A stretch of 64,000 nt of DNA from JAJEFO01 sp965208685 (GCA_965208685.1 CBDBPL010000007.1:3100001-3164000), one strand, 5' to 3'; shown: positions 43,514 through 52,267, counted from the first letter of the stretch. Made by a program: numbers and translations. Notes: generated by a model from the sequence alone, not told the origin.

Positions 43514-44008
43514 TCAGAGGCCGGCACCTATGCTCAGCACGGTCACGGCACGGCGGTTCTGCATGTAACAGGCCTCCTCCGAGCAGATCTCGATCGGACG
43601 CTCCTTGCCGTAGCTGATGGTTTGCAGGCGCGTTGGATCGACCCCCTGCGAGATCAGGTAGTTCTGCACCGTTGACGCCCGTCGGGCACCGAGGGCGAGG
43701 TTATAGGCCTGCGTGCCCTGCTCGTCCGCATGGCCTTCGATGAGGGCGACGTATTCGGCGTTGACCGTGAGCCACTCGGCCTGGCCGTCAAGCGTGGCAC
43801 GCGCCGTCGGCGTGAGCGTGGACTGATCCACGGCAAAGAGCACGCGGTCGCCGATGGTCGCGCTGAAATAGGCGACTGACTGAGGGTCATCGACCGAGCC
43901 GGGCGCACCGGCTGCATCGGAACCGGTTGCGCCCGGTCCGAAGCGATCGGCCTGGCTGCAGGCACCGAGGGCCATGAAGACGACAAGTAACGATCTGAAG
44001 AGCGGCAT
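43514..44008 (-). CDS. pal: Peptidoglycan-associated lipoprotein Pal
   Basis: Outer-membrane lipoprotein of 164 residues. Lipobox LGAC with acylation at Cys17, a Gly/Ser/Ala-rich tether, and the OmpA-like domain 'RVLFAVDQSTLTPTARATLDGQAEWL...IEGHADEQGTQAYNLALGARRASTVQNYLISQGVD...ISYGKERP'. It holds the outer membrane to the wall and is the partner of TolB encoded just upstream. Confidence 0.97.
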   Translation of the reverse strand: MPLFRSLLVVFMALGACSQADRFGPGATGSDAAGAPGSVDDPQSVAYFSATIGDRVLFAVDQSTLTPTARATLDGQAEWLTVNAEYVALIEGHADEQGTQAYNLALGARRASTVQNYLISQGVDPTRLQTISYGKERPIEICSEEACYMQNRRAVTVLSIGAGL

Positions 44009-44148
44009 TGGATCACCTGCGACTGATTTCTGCTCACTGCGTCATACATGACCTATCGACAAAGGCAACGGAAACAGGCCACGCTTCACGGTGTCGGCAC
44101 GACTGTTGAACCCGGCGCCAACGGTTCTTGCGCAGGGCCCGGTTCCCT

Positions 44149-45474
44149 TCAGGGGAGGAGCGGCGACCACGCCGGGTCGGATGCCGCCGTCTCGGTGGGC
44201 ACCCGCCTGAGATTGCGTCCGGATATGTCCACGGAAAAAAGCGCCGGCCTGCCTTCGGCCCCGGCGCTCTCGCGCGTGAACATCAGCACGCGGCCGTTCG
44301 GCGACCAAGTCGGCCCCTCGTCGAGGAAGGATGCCGTCAGGAGCCTTTCAGCAGAACCGTCCGCGCGCATCACGCCGATATGAAAGCGACCCGCGTTCTG
44401 CTTGGTGAACGCGATGAAATCGCCTCTTGGCGACCAGACCGGCGTGCCGTAGCGCCCCGGCCCAAAACTGATTCTTCGGGGCTGGCCGCCTGTGGCGGGC
44501 ATCACGTAGAGTTGCTGGCTGCCGGACCTGTCGCTTTCGAAAACGATCTGGCGTCCGTCCGGCGAAAACGACGGAGCGGTCTCGATCGAAGGGGCAGATG
44601 TCAGCCGGGAGCGTCGCTGTGTCGCGACGTCCAGGGTGTAGATATCGGTGTTGCCGCGGCGCGCCTCGGAATAAACCACGGTTCGACCGTTCGGCGCGTA
44701 ACGCGGCGCGAACGTCATTGACTCGGCGTCCAAGGCCAATGCCGTCTTCTCGACTCGACCGACCGTGAGCTCATATATCTGCGGGAAACCGGACTCGTAG
44801 CTCGTGAAAAGTATCCTGTCGCCCCTGGGCGAGAAACGGGGCGCAAGAACGATTGACGATGCGTCCGTCAGGTAGCGCACGTTCTCGCCGTCAAAGTCCA
44901 TGATCGCGAGTCGCTTCTGGCGGTTGCCCTTGGGACCCGTTGCTTCCACGTAGACAACCCGGCTGTCAAAATACCCGCCTTCACCGGTGATCCGCGAATA
45001 GACCTGGTCCGCAATCTTGTGCGCCACGCGCCGCCAGCTTTCCGGTGGCCCCGCGAACTGCAGCCCGGCGCCAAGCGGCGCGTCGGCAAAGACGTCAAAG
45101 AGGCGGAACTTTGCAAGAAGCCGCCCGTCGGAGGCAAGCGTGACCGACCCGACGACCAGCGCTTCCACGTTGATCGCCTTCCAGTCCGGAAAGGCCACCG
45201 GAGCGTCGAAATCCGTCACCTGGCTGACATAGGCCGCATGCGGGACATCCCGGAACAGGCCGGTTCCAACGAGATCGCTTGCCACCACTTCCGTGATCCT
45301 CGCCGCGTACTCCTCGGCAGCGGCGTTTTCGGCGAGAAACGGCGCCACCGCGACCACCACCGGTTCGATCACGCCTTCCGTGATTTCGATCCGCAACGGC
45401 CCGGTGCGACCCTGCGCCAGCGCCTGGGTCCCCAGCGCGAATGCAAGGGCGATTGAAAGAATAATCTGCGTCAT
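44149..45474 (-). CDS. tolB: Tol-Pal system beta-propeller protein TolB
   Basis: Periplasmic protein of 441 residues. Signal peptide ~1-20 ('IILSIALAFALGTQALAQ'), an N-terminal alpha/beta domain (~25-150), and a six-bladed propeller with repeated 'FSPRGDRILFTSYESG', 'YAPNGRTVVYSEARRG', 'FSPDGRQIVFESDRSG', 'WSPRGDFIAFTKQ' blades. Start overlaps the tolA stop (ATGA). Confidence 0.97.
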   Translation of the reverse strand: MTQIILSIALAFALGTQALAQGRTGPLRIEITEGVIEPVVVAVAPFLAENAAAEEYAARITEVVASDLVGTGLFRDVPHAAYVSQVTDFDAPVAFPDWKAINVEALVVGSVTLASDGRLLAKFRLFDVFADAPLGAGLQFAGPPESWRRVAHKIADQVYSRITGEGGYFDSRVVYVEATGPKGNRQKRLAIMDFDGENVRYLTDASSIVLAPRFSPRGDRILFTSYESGFPQIYELTVGRVEKTALALDAESMTFAPRYAPNGRTVVYSEARRGNTDIYTLDVATQRRSRLTSAPSIETAPSFSPDGRQIVFESDRSGSQQLYVMPATGGQPRRISFGPGRYGTPVWSPRGDFIAFTKQNAGRFHIGVMRADGSAERLLTASFLDEGPTWSPNGRVLMFTRESAGAEGRPALFSVDISGRNLRRVPTETAASDPAWSPLLP

Positions 45475-46577
45475 CGGAACTGCATCCCTTCTGCATTAAA
45501 GGTTGCTTCTACTTCGCGCCACTGGTCAAATTTTTCGACCGGGAGCTGGAATCCCTTGCTGCCACAGCGAATGATGGCGCGTCGCGCGGCCTCGAACGCC
45601 CGGCCTGCATCCGTCTCGCTGCCGTCAAGGAATTCGACCATCCTGATCGATTCCGCGACGGGCACGCCGTTCCGCTGCATGTCAAAGGCCACGACAACCT
45701 TCGTCGCACGCGCGCTGGTCGACAGGCTGCCGACATTCCAGCAATTCCCGACCGCAAGGCCGAACGCCTCCTTTTCACCGCGGGTCAAGGGCGGGCCGCG
45801 CGGCGCCACCTGTCGAGAATCGGTGTCCGCCTCGGCAAGTGCGGCCACGGTCTCGGATTCGCGCGGGGGGTCGTCCGGCACGTCGGGTTCAGGGCTTGGA
45901 GGACGCGGAGGCCGCGATCGTGGCCGCATGGAACTGGCGACGGCATAGGTCTCCTCCTCTTCGGCCTCCGTGACAATGCGGTCGCTTGCCTCCTGCGGCG
46001 CCTGCGGAGCCTCCTCCTCCACGACCTGCTCCGGCGGGGTCTCGGGGTCGGGAACGCTTGCCTCGATCAGGTCTGCCCCGGTTTCCGCCTCGGGAGGCGG
46101 CGCCAGTTGCGGCACCGGCGCGACGCGCGGAGCAGGCGCTGCAACCTGATCAGGCTGAACGCTCGTGCCGTCGATGTCCGATGGCGGCAGGAGCGGTGTC
46201 GGCGCGCTGTCCTCGATCTCCGCCCCCAAGGCGGGCTGATCGATTTCGAATTCCGGCATGTCGGGACTTTCCGGGGCTTCCACCGGTCTGGGCATGAACA
46301 GTTCCGTCGCCGCAACCGCCGCCAGAGACGATGGCGCCTCGTCCTCCTCAGGCGCAACCACCGTTGGCGCGTCGGTCTGCGTTTGCGGTGCGGCCCCGGG
46401 TGGAACCAACGCCGCGAATTCCTGTTCGGAGAGGATTGCCACTTCAGACAAGATCACAACCTCGGATTGCCGGTCGCTGGCCAGAGGTCCGGCAAAGAAC
46501 ACCGCCAGGATGAATGCGATGTGACCCGCACCCGAAATGTACCAGCTCCAGCGCAATCCTTCCTCACCCGCCTCCAA
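45471..46577 (-). CDS. tolA: TolA-like cell envelope protein
   Basis: Protein of 368 residues: one inner-membrane helix (~12-30, 'SGAGHIAFILAVFFAG'), a long Pro/Glu/Ala-rich low-complexity spacer (~50-265), and a C-terminal TonB/TolA-like domain (~275-368) with a Cys pair ('NCWNVGSL' and 'IIRCGSKGF'). Unlike the E. coli protein, the spacer is Pro/Glu-rich instead of a Lys/Ala-rich helix, a form usual in Rhodobacterales. It overlaps tolR by 14 bases. Links the TolQR motor to TolB/Pal. Confidence 0.9.
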   Translation of the reverse strand: MEAGEEGLRWSWYISGAGHIAFILAVFFAGPLASDRQSEVVILSEVAILSEQEFAALVPPGAAPQTQTDAPTVVAPEEDEAPSSLAAVAATELFMPRPVEAPESPDMPEFEIDQPALGAEIEDSAPTPLLPPSDIDGTSVQPDQVAAPAPRVAPVPQLAPPPEAETGADLIEASVPDPETPPEQVVEEEAPQAPQEASDRIVTEAEEEETYAVASSMRPRSRPPRPPSPEPDVPDDPPRESETVAALAEADTDSRQVAPRGPPLTRGEKEAFGLAVGNCWNVGSLSTSARATKVVVAFDMQRNGVPVAESIRMVEFLDGSETDAGRAFEAARRAIIRCGSKGFQLPVEKFDQWREVEATFNAEGMQFR

Positions 46578-47025
46578 GCCTCGGCCCGCCCATGTCGGTC
46601 ACGAGCCCGATATCCGTGATGCCCGCCGCATTGAGGGCTCCCATGACCTGCACGACGCGGGCGTACGGGATCGCGCCGTCCGCCCGGATGAATACGCGCC
46701 TGGATGCCCGTTCGCTCAGGACGGCGCGGAGACGTGGCACAATCTCCTCGCTTGCAACCTCCGTCGTCTGGATCATGATGACCCCATCCGCTGTCAGCGT
46801 GACGGTCAGCGGCTCCTCCTGCCCGCTTGCGAGCGCCTGCGCGGCGGTCCTGGGGAGTTCGACGGGAACGCCAACCGTCTGCAGCGGGGCAGCGACCATG
46901 AATATGATCAGCAGCACGAGCATCACGTCCACAAAGGGCGTGACGTTGATTTCGGACATCGGTCTTGTACGCCGCCGTCGGCGCCGATTGCCGGTCCGCT
47001 CGTTCTGGATGACTTCGGCGCCCAT
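46564..47025 (-). CDS. tolR: Tol-Pal system protein TolR
   Basis: 153-residue ExbD/TolR protein. A basic N-terminus 'RRRRRTRPMSEINVTPFVDVMLVLLIIFMVAAPL' contains the single helix with the essential Asp ('FVDVML'), then the periplasmic domain with 'VPRLRAVLSERASRRVFIRADGAIPYARVVQVMGALNAAGI'. Its ATG shares a base with the tolQ stop (TGATG). Confidence 0.95.
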   Translation of the reverse strand: MGAEVIQNERTGNRRRRRRTRPMSEINVTPFVDVMLVLLIIFMVAAPLQTVGVPVELPRTAAQALASGQEEPLTVTLTADGVIMIQTTEVASEEIVPRLRAVLSERASRRVFIRADGAIPYARVVQVMGALNAAGITDIGLVTDMGGPRLGGG

Positions 47026-47723
47026 CAGTGCTGATCCAGCTGTCGCGACAGAATTGTAGCAAATTCGTCGGCAAAACTCTCGTAGCCGGCAATGATGCGT
47101 CCGCTGTCCGCGGAAAGCTTGTTGTAGAAGATCACCGCCGGAATCGCCGCGAGAAGGCCCAGGCCGGTGGCAAGAAGCGCTTCGGCAATCCCGGGCGCGA
47201 CCACGGCAAGATTCGTGCTCTGCTGCTGCCCGATCTCGATGAAGGCCGACATGATGCCCCAGACCGTGCCGAACAGCCCGATGAACGGCGCGGTCGAGCC
47301 TATCGTCGCCAGCAGCGGGAGGCCCTTCTGCAACTCTTCAGCCTCTTTCTGGATCGCCACGTCCATGGAACGGTCGATCCGCACATGCGCTCCGCCGATT
47401 GCCGCCCCGTCCGCCTTGTGTGAACGTCTCCACTCGGTCATTCCAGCGACAAAGACGCGTTCGGTTCGCCCCGACGGAATGGGCCCCAGAGTGTCATAGA
47501 GCGTGTCCAGCGGCTCGCCCGACCAGAAGGACGCCTCGAACCTCTGCGTTTCGCGCCGCGCGCGCCAGTACTGCCCGTGCTTGTTGATGATGACGGCCCA
47601 GCACCAGAAAGAGGCAAGGACAAGCAGCACCATCACCAGCTTTACGACGATCGTGGCACGAGCAAACAGCGCCCACATGGAGAATTCCATCTCCTGCACC
47701 AGCGCAAGGGTTTCGGTTTCCAT
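47025..47723 (-). CDS. tolQ: Tol-Pal system protein TolQ
   Basis: 232-residue ExbB/TolQ proton-channel subunit with three helices: ~13-36, ~130-155 ('LATIGSTAPFIGLFGTVWGIM') and ~165-190 ('VAPGIAEALLATGLGLLAAIPAVIFYNKL'). Those two motifs line the proton path with TolR. First of the tolQRAB-pal-cpoB genes, 115 bases after ybgC. Confidence 0.96.
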   Translation of the reverse strand: METETLALVQEMEFSMWALFARATIVVKLVMVLLVLASFWCWAVIINKHGQYWRARRETQRFEASFWSGEPLDTLYDTLGPIPSGRTERVFVAGMTEWRRSHKADGAAIGGAHVRIDRSMDVAIQKEAEELQKGLPLLATIGSTAPFIGLFGTVWGIMSAFIEIGQQQSTNLAVVAPGIAEALLATGLGLLAAIPAVIFYNKLSADSGRIIAGYESFADEFATILSRQLDQH

Positions 47724-47838
47724 TACTCGACTCTCTTCCTGCCCAGTCCCGATATTTCGGGTACCTCATGCAGCCGGACATTAGCCCAAGGTAAGGAAAA
47801 TTGGAATAAGCCGGGGCTGATCCGAAGATTCAGACAGA

Positions 47839-48231
47839 TCACGATTCAAGGAGTCGGCGAACTTCCGCCGGAAACCTGACCGCTCTTCCACGTTCGGCCA
47901 AGGCAACGAGCGTGACCTTGGCGGCGAACAGCGTTTTCCCGTCCCGCAACACGTTCTGCACCAGTGCGATCCGCGCGCCCGAATGCGACGAAAGGCGGGT
48001 CTCTACGATGAGGTCGTCACCGAACCGCGCCGGCGACAGGTAGTCGGCCTCGATGCGGCGCACCGCGAACACGATGCCGCGTCCGTCTTTCAGCAACGAC
48101 TGGTCGACACCTTTCTCGCGAACCCATTCGGTCCGGGCGCGCTCGATGAATTTCAGGTAGTTGGCATAGTAGACGATGCCCGCGAGATCAGTGTCCTCGT
48201 AGTAGACACGGGTCTTGAAACAGTGGGCCAT
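47839..48231 (-). CDS. ybgC: Tol-Pal-associated acyl-CoA thioesterase YbgC
   Basis: 130-residue hotdog-fold 4HBT thioesterase. The catalytic Asp is in 'RVYYEDTDLAGIVYYANYLKFIERARTEW', and 'VFAVRRIEADYLSPARFGDDLIVET' is standard. In gammaproteobacteria YbgC binds acyl carrier protein and hydrolyses short acyl-CoAs. Always heads the tol cluster, as here, downstream of ruvB. Confidence 0.95.
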   Translation of the reverse strand: MAHCFKTRVYYEDTDLAGIVYYANYLKFIERARTEWVREKGVDQSLLKDGRGIVFAVRRIEADYLSPARFGDDLIVETRLSSHSGARIALVQNVLRDGKTLFAAKVTLVALAERGRAVRFPAEVRRLLES

Positions 48232-48370
48232 GCGACTCCCTCGCCTCTTGCGGCTCCCTTTGGTCCTCGGTCATGCTCCTCGGAAATCCCTGCCAATGCC
48301 GGGGCCGCGTCTCAAGGGCGGCGGCCCGATCCATGCCTGCAAGAGGGCCGCACCACATGATGCACAGGCC

Positions 48371-49393
48371 TCAAAGCAACACGCCTTGGCCGGACGAAAC
48401 AGGGGGAGCAAGGCCCAGATGCTTCCAGGCACTGGCGGTCAGCATCCGTCCTCGCGGCGTTCTCTGGATCAAGCCCTGCTGCAGCAGGTACGGCTCGATG
48501 ACCTCCTCGATCGCGTCCCTGCTTTCGGACATCGCCGCCGAGATCGTGTCTGCGCCGACGGGTCCGCCTTGGTAGCTTTCCGCGATCAGCGTGAGGTATT
48601 TCCTGTCCGCGCCGTCAAGTCCTATGCCGTCGACGCCAAGCCTCGTCAATGCTCCGTCAGCCAGTTCGCGCGTGAGTCGACCGTCCGATTCCACGACGGC
48701 GAAGTCCACGACCCTTCGCAGCAGCCGACCTGCAATTCTCGGCGTGCCACGGGCACGGCACGCGATCTCGCGGGCACCGCCGTCACCGGTCTCGACCCCC
48801 ATGAGACAAGCGCCGCGCGTGACAATCTCGTGAAGCTCGTCGTCCGAATAGAACAGCAGCCGGACGGGAATGCCGAACCGGTCGCGCAGGGGCGTCGTCA
48901 GAAGCCCCAGGCGGGTTGTGGCACCCACGAGCGTGAAGGGCTGCAACTCGATTCGAACTGTCCTCGCGGCTGGCCCCTCGCCGATCACGAGGTCAAGCTC
49001 GAAATCCTCCATCGCGGGGTAGAGCACCTCTTCCACCGCCGGATGCAATCGGTGAATCTCGTCGATGAAGAGGACATCGCGGGCTTCGAGATTGGTCAGG
49101 ATCGCCGCAAGGTCTCCCGCCTTTGCCAGCACGGGTCCGGAAGTCATGCGGAAATTGACCCCAAGTTCGCGCGCCATGATCCGGGCAAGGGTCGTCTTCC
49201 CCAGCCCCGGCGGTCCGTGGAACAGAGCATGATCCATTGCCTCGCCGCGCCGCTTCGCGCTCTCGATGAACACGCGCAGGTTCGCCCTCGCCTCGGCTTG
49301 CCCGATGAAGTCTTCGAGCATTCTGGGCCGAAGCGCGCGATCCGCATCCTCAGGTCTCGATTCGGGGCGGAGGGTCGGATCCGGGTCGTTCAC
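48371..49393 (-). CDS. ruvB: Holliday junction branch migration helicase RuvB
   Basis: AAA+ motor of 340 residues. 'LRPRMLEDFIGQAEARANLRVFIE', Walker A 'FHGPPGLGKTTLARIMA', Walker B 'VLFIDEIHRL', sensor 'VGATTRLGLLTTPLRDRFGI', and the C-terminal winged helix 'GLIQRTPRGRMLTASAWKHLG'. I chose GTG 49393 because GGAGGG lies six bases upstream and family homology begins there; an ATG at 49426 is in frame. Confidence 0.95.
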   Translation of the reverse strand: MNDPDPTLRPESRPEDADRALRPRMLEDFIGQAEARANLRVFIESAKRRGEAMDHALFHGPPGLGKTTLARIMARELGVNFRMTSGPVLAKAGDLAAILTNLEARDVLFIDEIHRLHPAVEEVLYPAMEDFELDLVIGEGPAARTVRIELQPFTLVGATTRLGLLTTPLRDRFGIPVRLLFYSDDELHEIVTRGACLMGVETGDGGAREIACRARGTPRIAGRLLRRVVDFAVVESDGRLTRELADGALTRLGVDGIGLDGADRKYLTLIAESYQGGPVGADTISAAMSESRDAIEEVIEPYLLQQGLIQRTPRGRMLTASAWKHLGLAPPVSSGQGVLL

Positions 49394-49451
49394 CGCCCGC
49401 CCTCCTGCCGAATGCCACGAAGGCACAGGAACGTGCTGTCCGGGACGGGAG

Positions 49452-50090
49452 TCATGCTTTCGGGGCCAATTTCTTCAATGCCTCGCGGATCAGTGTCGCG
49501 GTGTCCGCACCCTCGGTCATGCCGGCAGCCTCGGCTACCGCCGTTGACGCTTCTCCGGGAGCGTAGCCGAGATTCCGTAGCGCAGAAAGCGCTTCGGCCT
49601 GCCCTGCCGCACCAGGGACCGGTTCCGTCACCAACCCGTCATCCGAACCGCCATCGGTTTCGGGGGGAACGCCTCCCCGCATCGCCATCATGTCGGGTAC
49701 CTTGCCCTTGAGCTCGTTCACGACCCTCTGCGCGATCTTGGGACCCACGCCGGGCGCCGTTCTTATCGATGCCCAGTCGCCGAGGGCGATCGCGCGTGCT
49801 ACGGCGTCAGGTCCCAGTGTACCGAGAATTGCCATAGAGGCCCGAGCTCCAATGCCCTGCACACTCATCAGGAGCCGATGCCATTCCCGCTCCACCGGCG
49901 TAACGAACCCGAACAGCTGCAGATCCTCGCGCACGAGGAGATCCGTATAGAGTGACGCAACCTCCCCGGTTCCGGGCAAGGCCGCCAAGGTCCGATCGCT
50001 CACGAACACGACGTAGCCGACGCCGCCAACGTCCAGGAGCACGTGATCGCTTGCGTGATAGTCAATCCTTCCTGACAAGCGCCCGATCAT
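49452..50090 (-). CDS. ruvA: Holliday junction DNA-binding protein RuvA
   Basis: 212-residue RuvA: N-terminal OB fold 'MIGRLSGRIDYHASDHVLLDVGGVGYVVFVSD', HhH domain 'LMSVQGIGARASMAILGTLGPDAVARAIALGD...APGVGPKIAQRVVNELKGK', an acidic linker and domain III 'ALSALRNLGYAPGEASTAVAEA'. Its ATG (50088-50090) sits only about 20 bases from the end hairpin of the IscB relic, so its original 5' context has been replaced and no good Shine-Dalgarno is visible. Confidence 0.95.
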   Translation of the reverse strand: MIGRLSGRIDYHASDHVLLDVGGVGYVVFVSDRTLAALPGTGEVASLYTDLLVREDLQLFGFVTPVEREWHRLLMSVQGIGARASMAILGTLGPDAVARAIALGDWASIRTAPGVGPKIAQRVVNELKGKVPDMMAMRGGVPPETDGGSDDGLVTEPVPGAAGQAEALSALRNLGYAPGEASTAVAEAAGMTEGADTATLIREALKKLAPKA

Positions 50091-50109
50091 CTAATCATCC
50101 CGCTGGAAA

Positions 50110-50129
50110 CCCCGTCCTTCAGGGCGGGG
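50110..50129. repeat. End hairpin of the iscB element (ruvA side)
   Basis: CCCCGTCCT / AGGGCGGGG, nine-pair stem with one G-T and a TC loop. Matches the hairpin at 51727-51746. Confidence 0.75.
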
Positions 50130-51460
50130 AGGAATGCGGGCTCCCGTGTTCCGTGCATCGTTGCCGTTTCCTTCATCCGTGACGTGTCGACGTGATATCC
50201 GTAGCCGTCGCCGCGCTGGACGACGCGGCAGTGCCGGTGCGAGATCCCCTGCACCGTTCCCTCGCCGTCTGGACGTTGAAGGAGCCTGTCCGGCGCACCG
50301 CGACGCGGCCCACGTGGACACCCCTCCTCTTTCCAGAGGGCACGGTCGCGCGCACGATGTCGCCCGTGCGGAAGCCGCGCACGCACTTCTCCGCCATCAG
50401 GTATCCGACCGGGAAGCCGGACCGGTCCACGCGGGTCCGCGCATGCGAGCCCCGGCCCATGGCCCGGATCGCGAGCACGGGCTGCCTCCAGCCCTTCAGC
50501 GCCGGCGTCTCGCCGACGCAGGCGGCGTCGAGGGCATGCGACTTCGGGATCCCCAGCCGCGTGCGGTTGAACTTCGTCCGCCCGCCCGAGGCGCCGGCGA
50601 CGGGCAGCCCCGTCCGCTTCAATGCCTCGAACAGGACGCGGCGGGTGGCGTTGACCGCGGCGGCGGCGGAGAGCGGCGCTTTCGCCTGCGCCAGCACCCT
50701 CCGGAGACGCTGCCAGGAACGTCTCCACCGGCTGCGCGCCCTTGGCCTGGTTGCAGGACGGGCACGCGAGGGCCAGGTTCGAGACCCGGTCGGAGCCGCC
50801 CCTTGCCTTCGGACGCACGTGGTCGACTTGCAGCGGCGTGTCCGTCAGGCGCACGTCCGTCCCCACTTCTCGAGCAGGCATTCCCTGACCTCGTATCCGG
50901 CGAGGGTCCCCTGCTGGTACTCCGCGCCCGCGATCTCCGGGTTCTCCAGCGCCTGGGTGTCGAACCGGACGACCTCGCACGCGATGGAGATCACGGGCGC
51001 GAGCCTGCGCAGCCGCTCCGTCCACGAGGCCACGTTGTCGACCCGCGACTGCAGCGAGGGCGGGAGCTTTCTCCCGGAGCGCCGGTTCAGGAACCGCTTC
51101 TTCCGGTAGCGCAGGTTGGCCGAACGTCGGCGCCGCCGGAAATTGCTCCGTTGCCGCATGGCCTTTCTGATCCTTGCTCCCCTGTGCTCGATCTCGGCCA
51201 GGAACAGGACCTCGCCGTCCTCCCGCACCAGCGCCAGGCCGGTGGCCTTCGCGCCGGGATCAACCTTCAGCCCGACCTCCTGGGCCTCGCCCCCGACCCG
51301 GTCCCGGAGACGGATCGTGAACGGATGGAGCCGCACCACGACGGCACGTCCCTTCTTCAGGAGCTTTCTCGCCCTGGCCGGGTGGCACGGCATCAGCGGG
51401 TCGCCGCGCCGGTCCAGGACGAAGACGCGGCTTGCGCCGCTCTCGGGGTCGCTCGCGCTT
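50130..51460 (-). pseudogene. iscB: IscB (RNA-guided nuclease ancestor of Cas9), frameshifted
   Basis: Domains appear in order across several minus-strand frames. Frame 1 (to 50845): PLMP domain 'RRGDPLMPCHPARARKLL', RuvC-I 'VGLKVDPGAKATGLALV' (Asp at 51261-51259), arginine-rich bridge helix 'RSNFRRRRRSANLRYRKKR', RuvC-II 'ACEVVRFDTQAL', ending 'EKWGRTCA' stop. Frame 2: HNH part 'TPLQVDHVRPKARGGSDRVSNLALACPSCNQAKG'. Frame 3: 'HALDAACVGE' (RuvC-III) and the C-terminal domain. Frame 2 resumes near 50260 with 'QGISHRHCRVVQRGDGYGYHV'. The first break lacks the expected 'YCG' of the HNH Zn/CxxC site, so a small deletion removed it. No active nuclease can be made. Confidence 0.82.
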
Positions 51461-51746
51461 CCCCGGTGACGCCGGCCGAAGCCGGTCTCCCCTCGCACAA
51501 CCTGACCACCCGCATCACGATCGCCCGTTTGCCCCGATCGGTCCACCGGACCGATCGCCGCAAGCGGTTCGGCCTGACCCGGCGTGTCTGCTGACGAATC
51601 TTCAAGAGCCCGGGACTGAGGAAGCATCCCGGGGTTGGTCTTCAACGTATGGTTCAGGGTGGATTGGATGACAGTCTCCTTTCCTGTGCTGGTCAGCATG
51701 GGCTCTCGGAACTCCCGTTCCTCAAGCCCCTCCCTTCAGGGAGGGG
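51450..51746 (-). ncRNA. Candidate omega-RNA region 5' of iscB
   Basis: The 300 bases before the PLMP codons fold into successive hairpins on the minus strand: CCCGGGA/TCCCGGG (51609-51633), a 10-bp perfect stem CGATCGGTCC/GGACCGATCG with a three-base loop (51535-51557), and CCGGC-TTCG-GCCGG with a UUCG tetraloop (51472-51485). An IscB omega-RNA is encoded here in other OMEGA systems. A reading frame crosses the region but has no family homology. Expression and boundaries are unknown. Confidence 0.5.
51727..51746. repeat. End hairpin of the iscB element (ruvC side)
   Basis: CCCCTCCCT / AGGGAGGGG, nine-pair perfect stem with TC loop. The ruvC stop codon TGA lies in its loop. Confidence 0.78.
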
Positions 51747-52236
51747 TCGCTGACGCAATCACCAGTGCACGACTCCGGGACAAGTGCGCGTGACAGATCG
51801 CGACGGCGAGCGCATCCGCAGCGTCCCGCCCCGATATGCGCGCTCCCGGAAGCTGCATCCTCACCATGTACTCGATCTGTTGCTTGTCGGCATGCCCGGT
51901 GCCGACAACCGCCTTCTTCACCGCATTGGGGGCATACTCCCCGACCTCAACGCCTGCCAGTGCCGGCACCAGCATCGCGATGCCCCGCGCCTGCCCCAGC
52001 TTCAGGGTGGACGCACCATCCTTGTTGACGAATGTGTGTTCCACTGCCGCCTCATCGGGCGAGTGTCTCTCCCAGACCTCGGAAAGCTGCTCGAACAACG
52101 ACACCAGCCGTGCCCCGAGCGGTCCCGCCCCGGTCCGGCAGACGCCATTCGCCACGTGAGACAGCCGCGACCCGGAGGTCTCTACGACTCCCCATCCAAG
52201 GGCGCGAAGCCCCGGATCCAGTCCCATTACGCGCAT
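51736..52236 (-). CDS. ruvC: Holliday junction resolvase RuvC
   Basis: 166-residue endonuclease. The catalytic acidic set is D6 in 'MGLDPGLRALGWG', Glu in 'AVEHTFVNKDG', and two Asp in 'SGRDAADALAVAICH'. The last residues '...TPP' and the TGA come from the end hairpin of the adjacent iscB element, so the native C-terminus was replaced by a few codons; the catalytic core is untouched and the enzyme should work. It is read from a promoter at ~52270-52297. Confidence 0.94.
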   Translation of the reverse strand: MRVMGLDPGLRALGWGVVETSGSRLSHVANGVCRTGAGPLGARLVSLFEQLSEVWERHSPDEAAVEHTFVNKDGASTLKLGQARGIAMLVPALAGVEVGEYAPNAVKKAVVGTGHADKQQIEYMVRMQLPGARISGRDAADALAVAICHAHLSRSRALVIASATPP

Positions 52237-52267
52237 ATTCGCAACCTGCTCTGCTGACCTCGCCCGG

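Larger units (their letters stand above)
50091..51748 (-). mobile_element. IS200/IS605-type relic carrying iscB, inserted between ruvC and ruvA
   Basis: Element bounded by two hairpins of the same form: CCCCTCCCT-TC-AGGGAGGGG (51727-51746) and CCCCGTCCT-TC-AGGGCGGGG (50110-50129), both reading the same way on the + strand, as IS605-family subterminal hairpins do. Inside is a broken iscB and a hairpin-rich leader. No tnpA transposase is present. It separates ruvC from ruvAB, genes that are otherwise adjacent in this order. Exact cleavage sites cannot be fixed without an empty-site sequence. Confidence 0.75.
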
